From positions 25,651,976-25,715,975 of the forward strand of contig NC_044919.1 in the NCBI RefSeq assembly GCF_003576645.1: 64,000 nucleotides of DNA. The letters run 5' to 3'. Both the position numbers and the translations under genes were made by a program. The DNA comes from Ipomoea triloba. Lineage: Eukaryota > Streptophyta > Magnoliopsida > Solanales > Convolvulaceae. This document shows, one piece after another, positions 21,604 to 33,460 of the stretch. The notes below the pieces were generated by a model. It was not told the DNA's origin, ran no database searches, and worked only from the letters and a program-made list of their open reading frames with translations. Positions within the stretch are counted from its first letter, which is position 1. Each line of letters opens with the position of its first letter.

Positions 21604-22603
21604 NNNNNNNNNNNNNNNNNNNNNNNNNNNNNNNNNNNNNNNNNNNNNNNNNNNNNNNNNNNNNNNNNNNNNNNNNNNNNNNNNNNNNNNNNNNNNNNNN
21701 NNNNNNNNNNNNNNNNNNNNNNNNNNNNNNNNNNNNNNNNNNNNNNNNNNNNNNNNNNNNNNNNNNNNNNNNNNNNNNNNNNNNNNNNNNNNNNNNNNNN
21801 NNNNNNNNNNNNNNNNNNNNNNNNNNNNNNNNNNNNNNNNNNNNNNNNNNNNNNNNNNNNNNNNNNNNNNNNNNNNNNNNNNNNNNNNNNNNNNNNNNNN
21901 NNNNNNNNNNNNNNNNNNNNNNNNNNNNNNNNNNNNNNNNNNNNNNNNNNNNNNNNNNNNNNNNNNNNNNNNNNNNNNNNNNNNNNNNNNNNNNNNNNNN
22001 NNNNNNNNNNNNNNNNNNNNNNNNNNNNNNNNNNNNNNNNNNNNNNNNNNNNNNNNNNNNNNNNNNNNNNNNNNNNNNNNNNNNNNNNNNNNNNNNNNNN
22101 NNNNNNNNNNNNNNNNNNNNNNNNNNNNNNNNNNNNNNNNNNNNNNNNNNNNNNNNNNNNNNNNNNNNNNNNNNNNNNNNNNNNNNNNNNNNNNNNNNNN
22201 NNNNNNNNNNNNNNNNNNNNNNNNNNNNNNNNNNNNNNNNNNNNNNNNNNNNNNNNNNNNNNNNNNNNNNNNNNNNNNNNNNNNNNNNNNNNNNNNNNNN
22301 NNNNNNNNNNNNNNNNNNNNNNNNNNNNNNNNNNNNNNNNNNNNNNNNNNNNNNNNNNNNNNNNNNNNNNNNNNNNNNNNNNNNNNNNNNNNNNNNNNNN
22401 NNNNNNNNNNNNNNNNNNNNNNNNNNNNNNNNNNNNNNNNNNNNNNNNNNNNNNNNNNNNNNNNNNNNNNNNNNNNNNNNNNNNNNNNNNNNNNNNNNNN
22501 NNNNNNNNNNNNNNNNNNNNNNNNNNNNNNNNNNNNNNNNNNNNNNNNNNNNNNNNNNNNNNNNNNNNNNNNNNNNNNNNNNNNNNNNNNNNNNNNNNNN
22601 NNN
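21604..22603. other. Assembly gap, exactly 1000 N
   Basis: A second gap of exactly 1000 Ns. It separates the island from a partial copia LTR. Confidence 0.95.
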
Positions 22604-22886
22604 CAGCCAGGATACTCCACCTCCCTTGCTTAATCCAAAGCAAGACGTTGTTGATAGTCACAGTTGAATGTAACAATCTCCAATCTGACCACAAGCTATC
22701 ATTGAATCAACTTTGATGTAGAGCAGCTTTGGTCACCTTCTGGATGTATGACAGTTTAGCTTTGTAACTCTCTTCGAACACTAAGATGTGTTCTCTCGCT
22801 GTATTGAATATCAGGATGATATTCCAAGTTAAGCACTTTGCACTGGAACGTTTTTATCAGACACCTCTTGTTAACCTCTTGACCTC
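22604..22886 (-). repeat. Partial, diverged copia LTR joined to ORF3
   Basis: Minus-strand LTR from the 118-bp repeat boundary back to the CTTGGAATATCATCCTGATATT region, where it is joined directly to ORF3 coding sequence. The LTR start, the PPT and the end of ORF3 are missing. Compared with the LTR at 33461-35372 it shows about twenty differences over roughly 190 bases by eye. It is therefore probably not the partner LTR of copy B as assembled. Confidence 0.75.
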
Positions 22887-25800
22887 TTTGCTTGAATATC
22901 TCCAGAGTCAGAATTTGTTCAGTGTCTTCTCTGTTTAAAGAACAAAACTTTTTTGTCATGAGAAGATCTATCTTCCTTTCNNNNNNNNNNNNNNNNNNNN
23001 NNNNNCTTTCTTCTGATTTCCTTGTCTTCTTCTCTTCTTTCTCCTATTTCCAGTGAACGCTGGATCCTTAACATATCTGCTCTTTCAGCTTCCTCCATTT
23101 GTTTTCTTGTTGACTTTGGAACTTTTGGAGGAGGAGGAGGTCCAGCTGGTTCACTTGCCGCCCTCTTCTTGCTGGTTGAAGTCCCTCCCTGAGTCTTCTT
23201 TTCCCCCTTGTTGGCATCATAGCGGAGGGAAAGTAAGGAGGACAAACCGTCGAAGAGTGCATGGATTTGGGCAGGCATTTGGTGCGACAGGTCAGGTCAG
23301 TGAGTATGGTTTGCATCACATCCTGTCGAAGTTCACGGTTGGTGGGCTTGAAGTTCTGCTCGTAACTCGGCGAATTCAGTTCTCATCCTTTCAGTCTCTG
23401 CTCGAGCTACCGCAGCCTCATCCGCAGCCCTTTGCTTTGTGCTGCATTCTCAGCCCACACTGCTTGTTCGAGAAGTTCTTCGTGATTGGCTTGGGAGTCA
23501 CCGGAGCCAGTCACAGGTATTGCAGCGTTTCGAACAACAGCAAGTACATGCTCAAGTTGAGCCATCCTCTGAGATTGATCAGCCATGAATTGACGCACCT
23601 CGCCAATGAAAGCTCGTTCGGCCTGTTGATCAAAGTCAGAAGAAGAAGGAGAAGAAGATTGAGTGGTACCTCTAGTCGGAGGGGACTTGGGTGCTTCCAG
23701 ATTTCCACCCATGACTTGCATTCGTGATTCCACCTCTCGACTGACTTCCTGAGGTTCAGCAGGGACACTGGGATCAGAGCTCGAAGGTAGCTCCATATCA
23801 GGTGCTTCCCGGTTTCCACCTGAGGGATGGATCACTTCTTGCTCTTCACCTCTCGAACCTGGAGCCTCAGCTTCAGCTGCTGGTAAGGTAGGATTGGCCA
23901 AGGTGGGAGTCTCTGCATCAGATGCTTCCCGGTTTCCATCTGATTGAGGTTCCCCCTCAACACTACCTCTCGAACCAGTGCTGGGAACGTGATCATCTAC
24001 TGGAGGAGTTGATTCATCGGCAGGTGCTTCCCGGTTTCCACCTTCTTGAACCTCAACTCTCGAACCAGCAGGGTTCTCCTCATTCTGCTCTTGTTGCTCA
24101 CTTGTTTGCACTTCAGTATGCTCTGGTGAATCTGGAATATCTATTATCTCAGGAGCAACTGGTGCACTCCACCTTTCCCTATTAACCATATCGATGGGAA
24201 AGCCTGGGAGTTGGAGCAACAAAATTTCACCCTCTCGAACTGTCTGAGCTTCATCTGTTGCATTCGAGGGTGTGGACTCAGGTGGTGGCAGTAGTAAGAC
24301 AGAGTTAGGTGCCACCTCATGTGCTTCAGAGGTCTCGGATTCACCTCTCGAAGCTACCTGGTCTTCTAGAGCAGATTCACTCACTTGGGACAAGGGGATT
24401 GCTGCAGTTGGAGTAGGAGTGTCAGCATCATCTCGAGCAACCCCAGAGGTCTCTCCTGGACCTCTCGTGTGTTCTACACTTTGTCCCAAGGATATTGCTG
24501 TGGCAAGCCTGATATCCTCTCGAAATTGAGCATCTAGTTCAGGATCTTCTTCAGGCTCGGCTTCATCTTCTTGTGCATCAACAGCTATGCCCTTTCCTTT
24601 GTCAGATCGACCAAGATTACTCCTGATTACTTGCATCTCATGGGCACGGTTTTGAAGCTCGTCGGCTGGGATTTCAGTGAGATCTAACCAGTTTAGTGCA
24701 AATCGTTCCTCAGCCTCCATCTCTGCTGCTCTTGAGATCAATTGATCAAAGGGACCTGTTCTCCAGTTGATCCAGCGAAGTACTCTGGAGAAGTCGTCCA
24801 AACTCGATACATTCTCAACACTTTGATTCAATCGAGATGTGATTTCAGCATTCAGCTCATCAGAGTCAGCAGGTAGGATTTCTGTTGCTGATGCACACTC
24901 CACAGCTTGTTCAGTTATCTCTCGAACAACCGAGAGATCATGTGTCAACCCATCATTCAGAAAAGCTTGCACTGGGTTCCTGACCACAGTGCCCTGACCA
25001 TCAGCAGCCACCACACAGTCTAGATCTTCAGCTGCTGGAATATCTACCTCTCGAACCACCTGTCGTGGTTCCTCAACAATACCCTGTACTGGATCACTGA
25101 TCCCAGTACCTTCAACTTCTCGAGCCTCCTCTTGAGGCAAACCAACAGATTCATCAACATCCTCAGCACCATCAACAGCAAGTATATCAACACTTAAAGT
25201 TCCTGACAGGGACTTGGTAGGGGGCACTCTCTCAACCTCAGTGGCCAGTGTAGCCTGAGGTTCCCCCTGGGCTTGTGCCCTGTCCTCAAATGGTACTTGT
25301 ATAACGGACGGTGTCACCTCTCGAACCTGGGTGACAGCAGCAGTCTTGGTCCTCTTGGCCTTCCTTTTCAATTCAACCCTCTTGACTAGGGTGTCCAAAA
25401 GCTCGTCATCAGAGCGCTTCTCCTTAGCTGGGGCTTTCCTTTTGCCCCTTCCCTTAGGCTTTGAGGGTGAAGATGCATCCTTAGCACCTTTTGCCTTAGC
25501 TTGAGGTTTCGTTCTACCCATATAGGTATTCCGATGAACCTCTCGCCCTTCCCTCAGTTCGAAGCCCTTCAGTCTCAATAGAAATTGAACAACAAAGCCA
25601 AAACCAACCTTTTTGTAGATTGTCAGGTCGGAGTTGGAAACTGAGCTCTGCACTTGGTGTTTGAGGCAGTCGAAGATGATGTGAGCCCAGTCCAACTTGT
25701 TGTTGTTCCAGATGGCGTGGAGGATTTTCAGAGTGTCCAGATTGACTTCGTCTGTTCCGGACACCTTGCCGAGGATGAATTTTATGATGAGCTCGGCGGC

Positions 25801-26295
25801 TAGGGCAAACCTCTCCTTCAAATGAAATCTGCGGAGGGCAGAGGATGCTCTGGGTGGTGCAGTCTCCAATCGGATTTTGTCCCAAAACTCCTGCTTATCC
25901 ATGTTGTAGTCCGATAGGTGCTTGACTGCCTCCTCCGACGTAGCAAAGTCGAATGCTGCTCGTAAATCACCCACAGAGATTGTTATGTCTATTTCGTTGA
26001 AGCGGCTTTCAATCTTGCCCTTCGTGACCTTGGCATGAGCGAACCATTCTGTGTAGTCGAGGTCATGAATGGTTCGGTAGTCATGCGTCATGTACCGCAT
26101 TAGTCCTGCCTTCTCAAATTTCTTCAAGACTCTCTCCGCCATTGTTGGATTTGGCGAGTGGGTGATGAAGCCATCTTTGTCAAGGATGCTTCCCGCCTTG
26201 ACTTGTTTAATCTGAGAGCGTATGTGGTCTAGCTCTCTCTGGTATGCACTGGAGGATGAAGATGAAGATGAAGAAGATGATGATTCAGACGCCAT
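22887..26295 (-). pseudogene. Large post-pol ORF3 of copy B, broken at its 3' end
   Basis: The main frame (26295-23407) encodes 962 residues. After a serine run it has a globular N-terminal region of about 260 residues, patterned like the putative plant transposon protein domain found in post-pol ORFs of plant retroelements. A basic, nuclear-signal-like stretch (about 265-325) and a long acidic, low-complexity middle follow, with four GNREAP-like repeats (the last GNLEAP). A coiled-coil end comes last. No signal peptide or membrane span is visible, so it is envelope-like by position only. A one-base shift near 23425 closes the frame. The rest continues in other frames past a 25-N gap (22981-23005) and is fused to LTR sequence near 22887. 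The start ATG at 26295 is supported by copy C. Confidence 0.7.
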
Positions 26296-26403
26296 TGAAG
26301 AAAGTTTGTGTGTTTTGGAGGGAATGTGTACAGCGTCTAAGGATTTGGGGATTTTGGGTATATGGTTTTGAGTTTGAATCCGGGTAAAGAAGAAGGATTT
26401 TGC

Positions 26404-26410
26404 TTTTATA
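26404..26410 (-). promoter_or_regulatory. TATA box upstream of ORF3 (copy B)
   Basis: TATAAAA on the minus strand, about 110 bases before the ORF3 ATG. The same arrangement is seen in copy C (45432-45438). A separate promoter is inferred from conservation. Confidence 0.45.
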
Positions 26411-26772
26411 TTAGGCGGATTCGGGTTGGATATATGGGTAGGGTTGAGAGTTTGACCCGTGGAAGGATCCCGGTTGATTTAAAAGATGTAAGAAGTCAGA
26501 AATACCCCTGATAACGGTCAGCTTATAAGGTATTTTGGTAAGGGTATTTCGGTAAAGTATAGAACGGTTTAAGCTTTGAGACAGTGGAGTATTGATATTT
26601 TAAAATAAGCATGCTCCCACTAATCAAGATAATGCCCTTAAGTGCGAAAAACCGTCAGTAACCGATGACCACGTGGCTAGCATTTATGTCCAAAGATAGC
26701 CGTTCCACCTCATATATCCGTTGAGCTTATCAAATTCACCTTTCGAAGGTGAATGATCTTCCTCATGAGTTT

Positions 26773-26938
26773 AAGGATCTTCCCCCTGAGTGATTGATCC
26801 CTAAACCTCCTTATTCTTCCGTCTTGATCTGGTTAAGGATCTTCCCCCTGAGTGATTGATCCCTAACCCTCCTTATTCCTCCATCTTGATCTGGTTAGGG
26901 ATCTTCCCTTTGATCCCTAACCCTCCTTATTCCTCCTT
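26773..26938 (-). repeat. 62-bp tandem repeat upstream of ORF3 (copy B)
   Basis: Three units, starting about 26773, 26835 and 26897 on the plus strand, each containing GATCTTCCCCCTGAGTGATT and CCTCCTTATTC. The last is shortened. Two related units, 68 bases apart, lie at 44961-45076 in copy C, and copy A ends in the same repeat. Confidence 0.85.
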
Positions 26939-27360
26939 TCAGAGATATCAGTTTGTTATCTTTCGAAGTGACCTCTCGAACTACCCTTCTTCGAGACATA
27001 ATGTATGTAGACAAACTGATCGGGTGACCTCTCGAACTACCTTTCGAACACAGATTGCGAGAGAAACAAGTTTGATTCATTTAAAAGATATCACTTGGAA
27101 CATATCCTTAAGTTCATTTAGTGATTTCCAGATACATTACATATGAATCAATATCCTATTAAATTCCCTAGAAACTTTTGTTTGGCCTTGGTCAGCCTAA
27201 TAGGAATCTATCGTTAAGGCAGGAACTAGCCATCTAAAGTCCTATTTGTCTAATAACAGAACTGGGGGTGGCTATTCCCTTTTCTTGTTCTTCTCTCCGG
27301 AGCTGCTTACTATAGTTGGGAGTGACCATCTTCATCGCTAATCCTCTTAATGTCTTTGGA
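26939..27360 (-). other. Region between small ORF and ORF3 (copy B)
   Basis: Non-coding element sequence with several CTCTCGA/TCGAGAG words. It corresponds to 13700-14117 in copy A and 44626-44960 in copy C. Confidence 0.6.
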
Positions 27361-27729
27361 TTAGGTATGATCATCCCTTTGGCTGCTGCAGACCTCAGAA
27401 AGTCCCATCTGGTCTTCCTCTCCGTTTCCCTTGGTTCTCCATTTGGTTGAGGAAGGCCCTTTTCCAGAATGTGCAGCAGTAGGAGTCCCTCTTGTGCAGG
27501 ACTCTTCTCCCGATTCCAGTATCCCATCGTTGTGGATCTCCTCGTATTTGGGGATCCATTCACCTTGGATGGGAATAGGATTCTTGCTTGGATTATCAGG
27601 AAGCTCCGTAATCTGTTCACCCTTCGTTGATTCTGGATAGTTTTCTCCTTGAAAATCTTTGGACTTGACTGCCGGTTTCTTTCCTCTATAAAAGAATGGA
27701 ACATCATCTTTTCCTTTCTTTTTCTCCAT
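27361..27729 (-). CDS. Small basic post-pol ORF (copy B)
   Basis: 122 residues, homologous along its whole length to the ORF at 13331-13699. The start ATG at 27729 is 39 bases downstream of a TATAAATA box. The function is unknown. Lysine-rich, with no recognisable domain. A second, overlapping open frame in this segment is probably a shadow, since it does not start at the conserved position. Confidence 0.55.
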   Translation of the reverse strand: MEKKKGKDDVPFFYRGKKPAVKSKDFQGENYPESTKGEQITELPDNPSKNPIPIQGEWIPKYEEIHNDGILESGEESCTRGTPTAAHSGKGPSSTKWRTKGNGEEDQMGLSEVCSSQRDDHT

Positions 27730-27767
27730 GGGAAGTTGATGGTATGAACTTCTGAAAGAAACCCTCT

Positions 27768-27775
27768 TATTTATA
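27768..27775 (-). promoter_or_regulatory. TATA box upstream of the small ORF (copy B)
   Basis: TATAAATA on the minus strand, in the same place as in copies A and C. Confidence 0.5.
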
Positions 27776-27929
27776 GCCCAATAGGGTTACCACTGTTGAG
27801 TCACGGGATGCAATATGAATGACCATTCAATGCTTGTGTAACTCCAAAGCTGCCATAAAGTTGATGAAACCGCCCCTCACATGCGAAACAGTTCATGGCA
27901 CTAAATACAAGAAGATAAGATTTGACCAT

Positions 27930-30900
27930 TCAACCCAACTCTATCATTCCCAATTCTAACCTTAGTTGAGAGAATCTATTTTCACATAACGCTTTTGTGA
28001 AAATATCTGCTAGTTGCTCCTCCGTTGCAACATATTCCAAAGTGATGTCCTTTTTCTCAACGTGGTCTCGGATGAAGTGATACTTAATATCAATATGCTT
28101 TGTTCTGGAGTGTAACACTGGGTTGTGGGTGATGGCAATAGCACTTGTATTGTCACACATAATTTTGACCTCCTTACACTCAACACCATAATCCATTAGC
28201 TGTTGCTTCATCCATAAGATCTGAGCACAACAACTTCCAGCTGCTACATATTCTGCCTCAGCAGTGCTTGTAGCTATCGAATGTTGTTTCTTGCTAAACC
28301 ATGAGACAAGTCTTCCACCTAGAAACTGACATGTCCCTGATGTGCTCTTTCGATCTATCTTACAACCGGCAAAGTCCGCATCTGAATAACCCATAAGTTC
28401 GAAAGATCCACCTTTCGAATACCAGAGCCCAACACTCTGCGTACCCTTTAGATATCTAAGAATCTTTTTGGATGCATTTAGGTGACTTTCCTTAGGACTT
28501 GCCTGAAATCTAGCACATACACCTACTGCAAAGGATATGTCTGGTCTACTTGCAGTTAAATAAAGAAGAGATCCGATGATACCTCGATAAGTGGTTTGAT
28601 CGACCTCTCGACCTTCGCTGTCGACATCGATACGTAGAGAGGTTCCCATAGGTACTTTGACTGAGGATTTCCCTTCTATGTTGTATTTCCTGAGCAGATC
28701 CTTGGTGTATTTCTCCTGGTTGATGAAGATACCTTCCTTAAGCTGTCTCACTTGTAGTCCAAGGAAGTAGTTGAGCTCTCCCATCATGCTCATCTCGAAC
28801 TTTCCTTTCATCAAACTGGAGAACTTCTCGCACAAGTCTGGATTGGTGCTACCAAAAATGATATCGTCCACATAGATTTGCACCAATAAGATGTGATCCC
28901 CATCCTTAATCCTAAACAATGTTTTGTCCACTAGGCCTTTGGTGAACCCACACTGAAGTAGAAAAGAGGATAAGGTATCGTACCAAGCTCTTGGAGCTTG
29001 TTTTAAGCCGTAGAGTGCCTTCTTCAACTTGTATACTTTGTCAGCTCCTACGTCCTTCAAGAAACCCGGAGGTTGTTCAACGTACACCTCTTCTTCGAGA
29101 AGTCCGTTCAGAAAAGCGCTCTTGACATCCATTTGATATACCTTAAAGTCTTTGAAGGCGGCATATGCGAGAAAGATGCGTATGGCTTCGAGACGTGCCA
29201 CTGGAGCGAAGGTTTCATCAAAATCTATTCCTTCCTCCTGACAGTAGCCTTTGGCAACAAGTCTGGCCTTGTTCCTAACAATAATTCCATCCTCATTCAT
29301 CTTGTTTCTGAAAACCCACTTTGTACCAATGACATTCTGATGATGAGGTCTCGGAACTAGTTCCCAAACATCGTTCCGTTCAAACTGATGAAGTTCCTCT
29401 TGCATGGCTTGCACCCAATCTGGATCACATAGAGCCTCTTCGATCACCTTAGGCTCTATTTGAGATAGAAAGCAAGCAAACATGCTTTCTCTGTATGCTG
29501 ATCTGGTTTGAACTCTGTCACGTACATCTCCAATCACTTGATCAGCAGGGTGACTCTTCAACCATCTTAGGTTGGGTTGTGGCTCCTCAGTTGATGCTTC
29601 CGTTGAAGGTTGAGATGTGGGTTGAACATCTATGATCTGGATTTGATCAACTGAGTCAGGAGCTTTCTTCTTGGTAGACTCTTCATCATCTGATTCTGAC
29701 TGGAGTTCCGCTACGTCTCGAACTATAGACTGCTTGTCTTCGAGAGGTAAGTTTGATCTCTCGATAGACTCTGGCTGATCTTCCTCAGCTGCTTCCGTTG
29801 TCTTTGATGGTTGATCTGTCGATGCCCTTTCATCAAAGGTAACATGTATGGACTCTTCAACCACTAAACTCCGCTTGTTGAAGACTCTGAATGCTTTGCT
29901 TGTTGATGAGTATCCTAGAAATACTCCATCATCTGCCTTTTCTTCAAAAGTTCTTCGTTGAGCCTTCCCATTGTTGTGGATATAGCATTTGCACCCGAAT
30001 GTGTGGAAGTGGCTTACATTCGGTTTTCTTTCATTCCACAACTCATATGGAGTCTTTCCAACTCCTTTCACGATCAAGGACCGATTTTGGGTATAGCACG
30101 CTGTGTTGATTGCTTCTGCCCAAAATCCTTGTGATATGTTGGCTTGTGAGAGCATGGTCCTTGCGGCTTCTTTGAGAGTTCTATTCCTTCTTTCAGCAAC
30201 CCCGTTCTGTTGAGGCGTTCGAGCAGCTGACAGTTGATGATGAATCCCGTTCTCGTTGCAGTAGCTCTCGATTACTTGATTTATGAACTCTCCACCTTGA
30301 TCTGACCGGATCTTTAGTATCGAGACATCCTTTTCAACTTGAACTTGCTTCAAGAGATTTGGCAGGGCAATTTTTGTCTCACTTTTCTTGGTTAAGAACA
30401 CGGTCCATGTGAATCTTGTGTAGTCATCTACTACCACAAGAGTGTACTTCTTTCCCTTTATGCTGGGTGGATCCACTGGGCCAAATAAGTCCATGTGAAG
30501 AAGACTTAATGGTCTAGTGGATGATGTCTCGGCTTTGCTCTTGAAAGAGGATTTGATCTGTTTGCAACGTTGACATGCCTCACAAATTTTATCCTTTCGA
30601 AACGTCACTTTGGGCAGTCCTTCCACTAAGTTCCTCTTAGTAAGCTTGTTGATAGTCTTGAAGTTCAGATGACTAAGCTTACTATGCCAATCCCAGCATA
30701 AATCTTCCTTGCTCCTTGCTAGCATACATAGGGATGGTTTTGCAGACCTCCAATCCACTATGTACATGTTTCCTTTCCTTGCTGCTTCCAAGACGACTTC
30801 GAGAGATTCCTCGTTCATAATCTGACATTTGCTTTTGGTGAAGACAACCTTGTAGCCCTTGTCACAGAACTGGCTTGTACTAAGGAGATTGAACTTGAGC

Positions 30901-31103
30901 CCTTCAACGTAGGATACTCCCTTAATAACCAGCTCATTCTTTTGAATTTCACCAACAGCTTTTGTGCGTCCCTTCTTCTCGTTGTCGCCAAATGTCACCA
31001 AGGGACCTTCGATAGGTTGGATGTTCTCTAGCAGTGTTAGATTTCCCGTCATATGTCTCGAACATCCACTGTCAATGAACCACACGTCCCTGGTGTCCTG
31101 CAA
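27930..31103 (-). CDS. pol: Copia Pol of copy B (PR-IN-RT-RH), intact frame
   Basis: 1057 residues with no stop, colinear with copy A pol and very similar to it. The protease DSG, integrase H-H-C-C finger and D-D-E triad, reverse transcriptase YVDD and RNase H acidic residues are all present at the same residue numbers. It is again in the -1 frame relative to gag, five bases after the gag stop. With an intact gag beside it, copy B has the best-preserved enzymatic core in the window. Its 3' end (ORF3, PPT, 3' LTR) is damaged, so it is not a complete autonomous element as assembled. Confidence 0.94.
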   Translation of the reverse strand: MQDTRDVWFIDSGCSRHMTGNLTLLENIQPIEGPLVTFGDNEKKGRTKAVGEIQKNELVIKGVSYVEGLKFNLLSTSQFCDKGYKVVFTKSKCQIMNEESLEVVLEAARKGNMYIVDWRSAKPSLCMLARSKEDLCWDWHSKLSHLNFKTINKLTKRNLVEGLPKVTFRKDKICEACQRCKQIKSSFKSKAETSSTRPLSLLHMDLFGPVDPPSIKGKKYTLVVVDDYTRFTWTVFLTKKSETKIALPNLLKQVQVEKDVSILKIRSDQGGEFINQVIESYCNENGIHHQLSAARTPQQNGVAERRNRTLKEAARTMLSQANISQGFWAEAINTACYTQNRSLIVKGVGKTPYELWNERKPNVSHFHTFGCKCYIHNNGKAQRRTFEEKADDGVFLGYSSTSKAFRVFNKRSLVVEESIHVTFDERASTDQPSKTTEAAEEDQPESIERSNLPLEDKQSIVRDVAELQSESDDEESTKKKAPDSVDQIQIIDVQPTSQPSTEASTEEPQPNLRWLKSHPADQVIGDVRDRVQTRSAYRESMFACFLSQIEPKVIEEALCDPDWVQAMQEELHQFERNDVWELVPRPHHQNVIGTKWVFRNKMNEDGIIVRNKARLVAKGYCQEEGIDFDETFAPVARLEAIRIFLAYAAFKDFKVYQMDVKSAFLNGLLEEEVYVEQPPGFLKDVGADKVYKLKKALYGLKQAPRAWYDTLSSFLLQCGFTKGLVDKTLFRIKDGDHILLVQIYVDDIIFGSTNPDLCEKFSSLMKGKFEMSMMGELNYFLGLQVRQLKEGIFINQEKYTKDLLRKYNIEGKSSVKVPMGTSLRIDVDSEGREVDQTTYRGIIGSLLYLTASRPDISFAVGVCARFQASPKESHLNASKKILRYLKGTQSVGLWYSKGGSFELMGYSDADFAGCKIDRKSTSGTCQFLGGRLVSWFSKKQHSIATSTAEAEYVAAGSCCAQILWMKQQLMDYGVECKEVKIMCDNTSAIAITHNPVLHSRTKHIDIKYHFIRDHVEKKDITLEYVATEEQLADIFTKALCENRFSQLRLELGMIELG

Positions 31104-31108
31104 GGAAA

Positions 31109-33346
31109 TTAAGCAAGTTTAGGTACCCAAACTTTGGGTCCTGGTGGGTTAGTGAGTTTAGGCATCCATTTATACCTTGTGCCCATTATTCCAGGCCTAG
31201 GCGCAATGTAGCCATTGTACGTTTGATAATCATAAGGAATGCTAGCAAAAGTTTTAGGCCTCTTTGGTGCATAAATCAACTTAGGTAGAGACTTTTCGAC
31301 CGGCTTATGCACCATGCCTTTCATACGCTGTTTGGTCATGTGAAATAGCTGAAAGTGAGGTTTCTTCCAGAAATTGTGATTCGATGACCAATTCTCACTA
31401 GATGGATAGAGTCTGCCTTTCTCCATCCGTGAGTTCCTAACTATGTGGATCTCAGACCTTCCATATTTGCCTTGAGGCGCATTATATGGAATGTAGCTCT
31501 TTTTGTACTTGGAATGGCCTTGCGAGAGATAGCAAGGTGATCTCTCGATATTGTTTACCCGGCCATTCTTCGTAGCTTTCCTATACTTTCCATTGCTGGT
31601 GTATAGGGACGGTTTATGAATAGCTACTCTGGTCTTTTCTGTTGGTCCTTTATGACCTTTATTTGGTTTGGGTTGAGATCCTCCATTTCTTGAAGTTCCC
31701 AAACCGTTGGTCTGTTTATTTCTCGAGAGATGGTCTCGATGGAACCCTAGACCGGTTCTATCACTTGTAGGTCTGTGATCATTCACCATTTTCTCCATAG
31801 CTTTGGAGGAATCAGAGTATGATGCTATAACCTTTCTAAGATCATTTTCTGTGATCTCTCGAGTTTTGCACTCTTCAGTCAGTTGGATTATTTTAGCTTC
31901 TAACTCACTTACTTTGAGAGTTAGCTCTGAATTCTCTTTCGAGACGTTCTTAAGCATATCTCTTTCAGCGGTTAGCTTGCTGTTTTCTTCCCTGATTTTG
32001 GCATGAGTGCTGTTAGCGACTGCGAGATCCCTTTTAAATGTTTCAAGCATCTCAAAGGGATCTTCATCGCTTCTGAAAGAAGAACAACGAGAGGTAGAAG
32101 TAGAGCAGCGAGATGTGGAAGTAGAGGTTACCTCATTGTCAATGGCCATTAGGCATTGATTCTCTTCTTCCTCGGTGTATAAGCAGATGAGCCCCCTCTC
32201 ATCCTCTGAGCTGCTGCTGCTTTCACTGGAGCTCGACGTCTCGGACTCCTCGATTGTTCTCTCGAGTTCCTCAGCAACAAGCGCCTTTCTGCGCAGATGT
32301 TTCTTTGTATCTCCCTTGAAGCCACTTTGTGCTGGCTTCTCTTTAGGTTCCTCCTTTCTCCTGGAGTTCCTACATTCTAGGCCTTGATACTTGCTTACCT
32401 TAGGGTAAGGACAGTCAGCCTTGAAGTGCCCCGGTCTCCTGCAGTTGTAGCATAGACCTTGATCTTCTTCCTCCATTCCTCTGGATGTGTATTTCTCATT
32501 TTTCCTTCTTGAGGAGGAAGGTGAACTTGTATTGCTTTCCGGTGTCTTCTTCATGAACTTCCTGAATTTTCTTATGAAGAAAGCAAACTGTTCGTCAGAT
32601 AAAAAATCAGTGGGATTAGGATCTGACCTTGAGGAGGTGGTTGGTTGGTCCGCAACCAGTGCCACATTCCGTCTGTCCACCACGTCCTCATCTCTCGGAA
32701 ACATCTCAAATTCGAAGGCTTTGAGATCTCTGAATAGTTGGTCGGTTGTGGTGTTCTTCAAATCCCTGTGATCACGCATTGTGATCACCTTCATTTCCCA
32801 CTCCTTGGTAAGGCCTCGTAAGACCTTCAGGTTTAGCTCCTTTTGTGGAATCTCCTTCTCGAGATCACTGATCTCTATTGATAGCTTCATGAAACGAGAT
32901 TCCATGCTGTCGATGCTCTCCCCTGGCTTCATCTTGAAGTCCTCGAACTTCTTCATGGCCACGGTGAGCTTGTTCTCCTTCTCCTGTTCGTCACCTTCAC
33001 CAATCAACATCAAAGTATCCCATACCTCTTTCGCCGTTTTGCACTTTCTTACTTTTGGAAAGATGGTTTCGTCTATAGCTCTGAAGAGAATATCCTTGGC
33101 AATGTTGTCCAAGTTGTTTCTCTTCCTATCATCACTTGTCCATTCTTCCCTAGGTTTGGGGACATACTTTGGTGTATCTCTGGTTTGCTCAGCAGTCGTG
33201 TTTACCATCATGATCTTGACTGGTCCAGATGTTATAACTTCGGCCATCTCATCATGGAGGGCTGATAGATACGCAAGCATGCGTGTTTTCCAGTCATCGA
33301 ACCTGCTAAGATCAAAGAGAAGATGTCTCGACAACATGCTGTCCAT
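31109..33346 (-). CDS. gag: Copia Gag of copy B, intact
   Basis: 745 residues, the only full-length Gag here. Residues about 40-220 match the copia gag-polypeptide (UBN2-type) region. A zinc knuckle has C299, C302, H307 and C312. A serine-rich acidic tract lies around 380-400. Threonine/serine repeats come next, then a leucine-heptad coiled coil (about 450-520). A basic tail of some 200 residues ends in a [12 protein letters not shown] motif. This long extension beyond the knuckle is the hallmark of Sirevirus Gag, reported to interact with host dynein light chain-like proteins. The start ATG at 33346 lies 100 bases after the PBS and is supported by the repeat at 36095. Confidence 0.93.
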   Translation of the reverse strand: MDSMLSRHLLFDLSRFDDWKTRMLAYLSALHDEMAEVITSGPVKIMMVNTTAEQTRDTPKYVPKPREEWTSDDRKRNNLDNIAKDILFRAIDETIFPKVRKCKTAKEVWDTLMLIGEGDEQEKENKLTVAMKKFEDFKMKPGESIDSMESRFMKLSIEISDLEKEIPQKELNLKVLRGLTKEWEMKVITMRDHRDLKNTTTDQLFRDLKAFEFEMFPRDEDVVDRRNVALVADQPTTSSRSDPNPTDFLSDEQFAFFIRKFRKFMKKTPESNTSSPSSSRRKNEKYTSRGMEEEDQGLCYNCRRPGHFKADCPYPKVSKYQGLECRNSRRKEEPKEKPAQSGFKGDTKKHLRRKALVAEELERTIEESETSSSSESSSSSEDERGLICLYTEEEENQCLMAIDNEVTSTSTSRCSTSTSRCSSFRSDEDPFEMLETFKRDLAVANSTHAKIREENSKLTAERDMLKNVSKENSELTLKVSELEAKIIQLTEECKTREITENDLRKVIASYSDSSKAMEKMVNDHRPTSDRTGLGFHRDHLSRNKQTNGLGTSRNGGSQPKPNKGHKGPTEKTRVAIHKPSLYTSNGKYRKATKNGRVNNIERSPCYLSQGHSKYKKSYIPYNAPQGKYGRSEIHIVRNSRMEKGRLYPSSENWSSNHNFWKKPHFQLFHMTKQRMKGMVHKPVEKSLPKLIYAPKRPKTFASIPYDYQTYNGYIAPRPGIMGTRYKWMPKLTNPPGPKVWVPKLA

Positions 33347-33446
33347 TTTTAAAATTTATCTCGTGCTTTGAAAATATTTTCAAAAGATTTTTCAAAGAAG
33401 GATCTCTAGGCAATATAAACAAAGGTTTATATCGATCAGAGAACTT

Positions 33447-33458
33447 GCTCTGATACCA
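33447..33458 (-). promoter_or_regulatory. Primer binding site, initiator tRNA-Met (copy B)
   Basis: The complement of TGGTATCAGAGC, two bases inside the LTR boundary at 33461. Confidence 0.93.
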
Positions 33459-33460
33459 AT

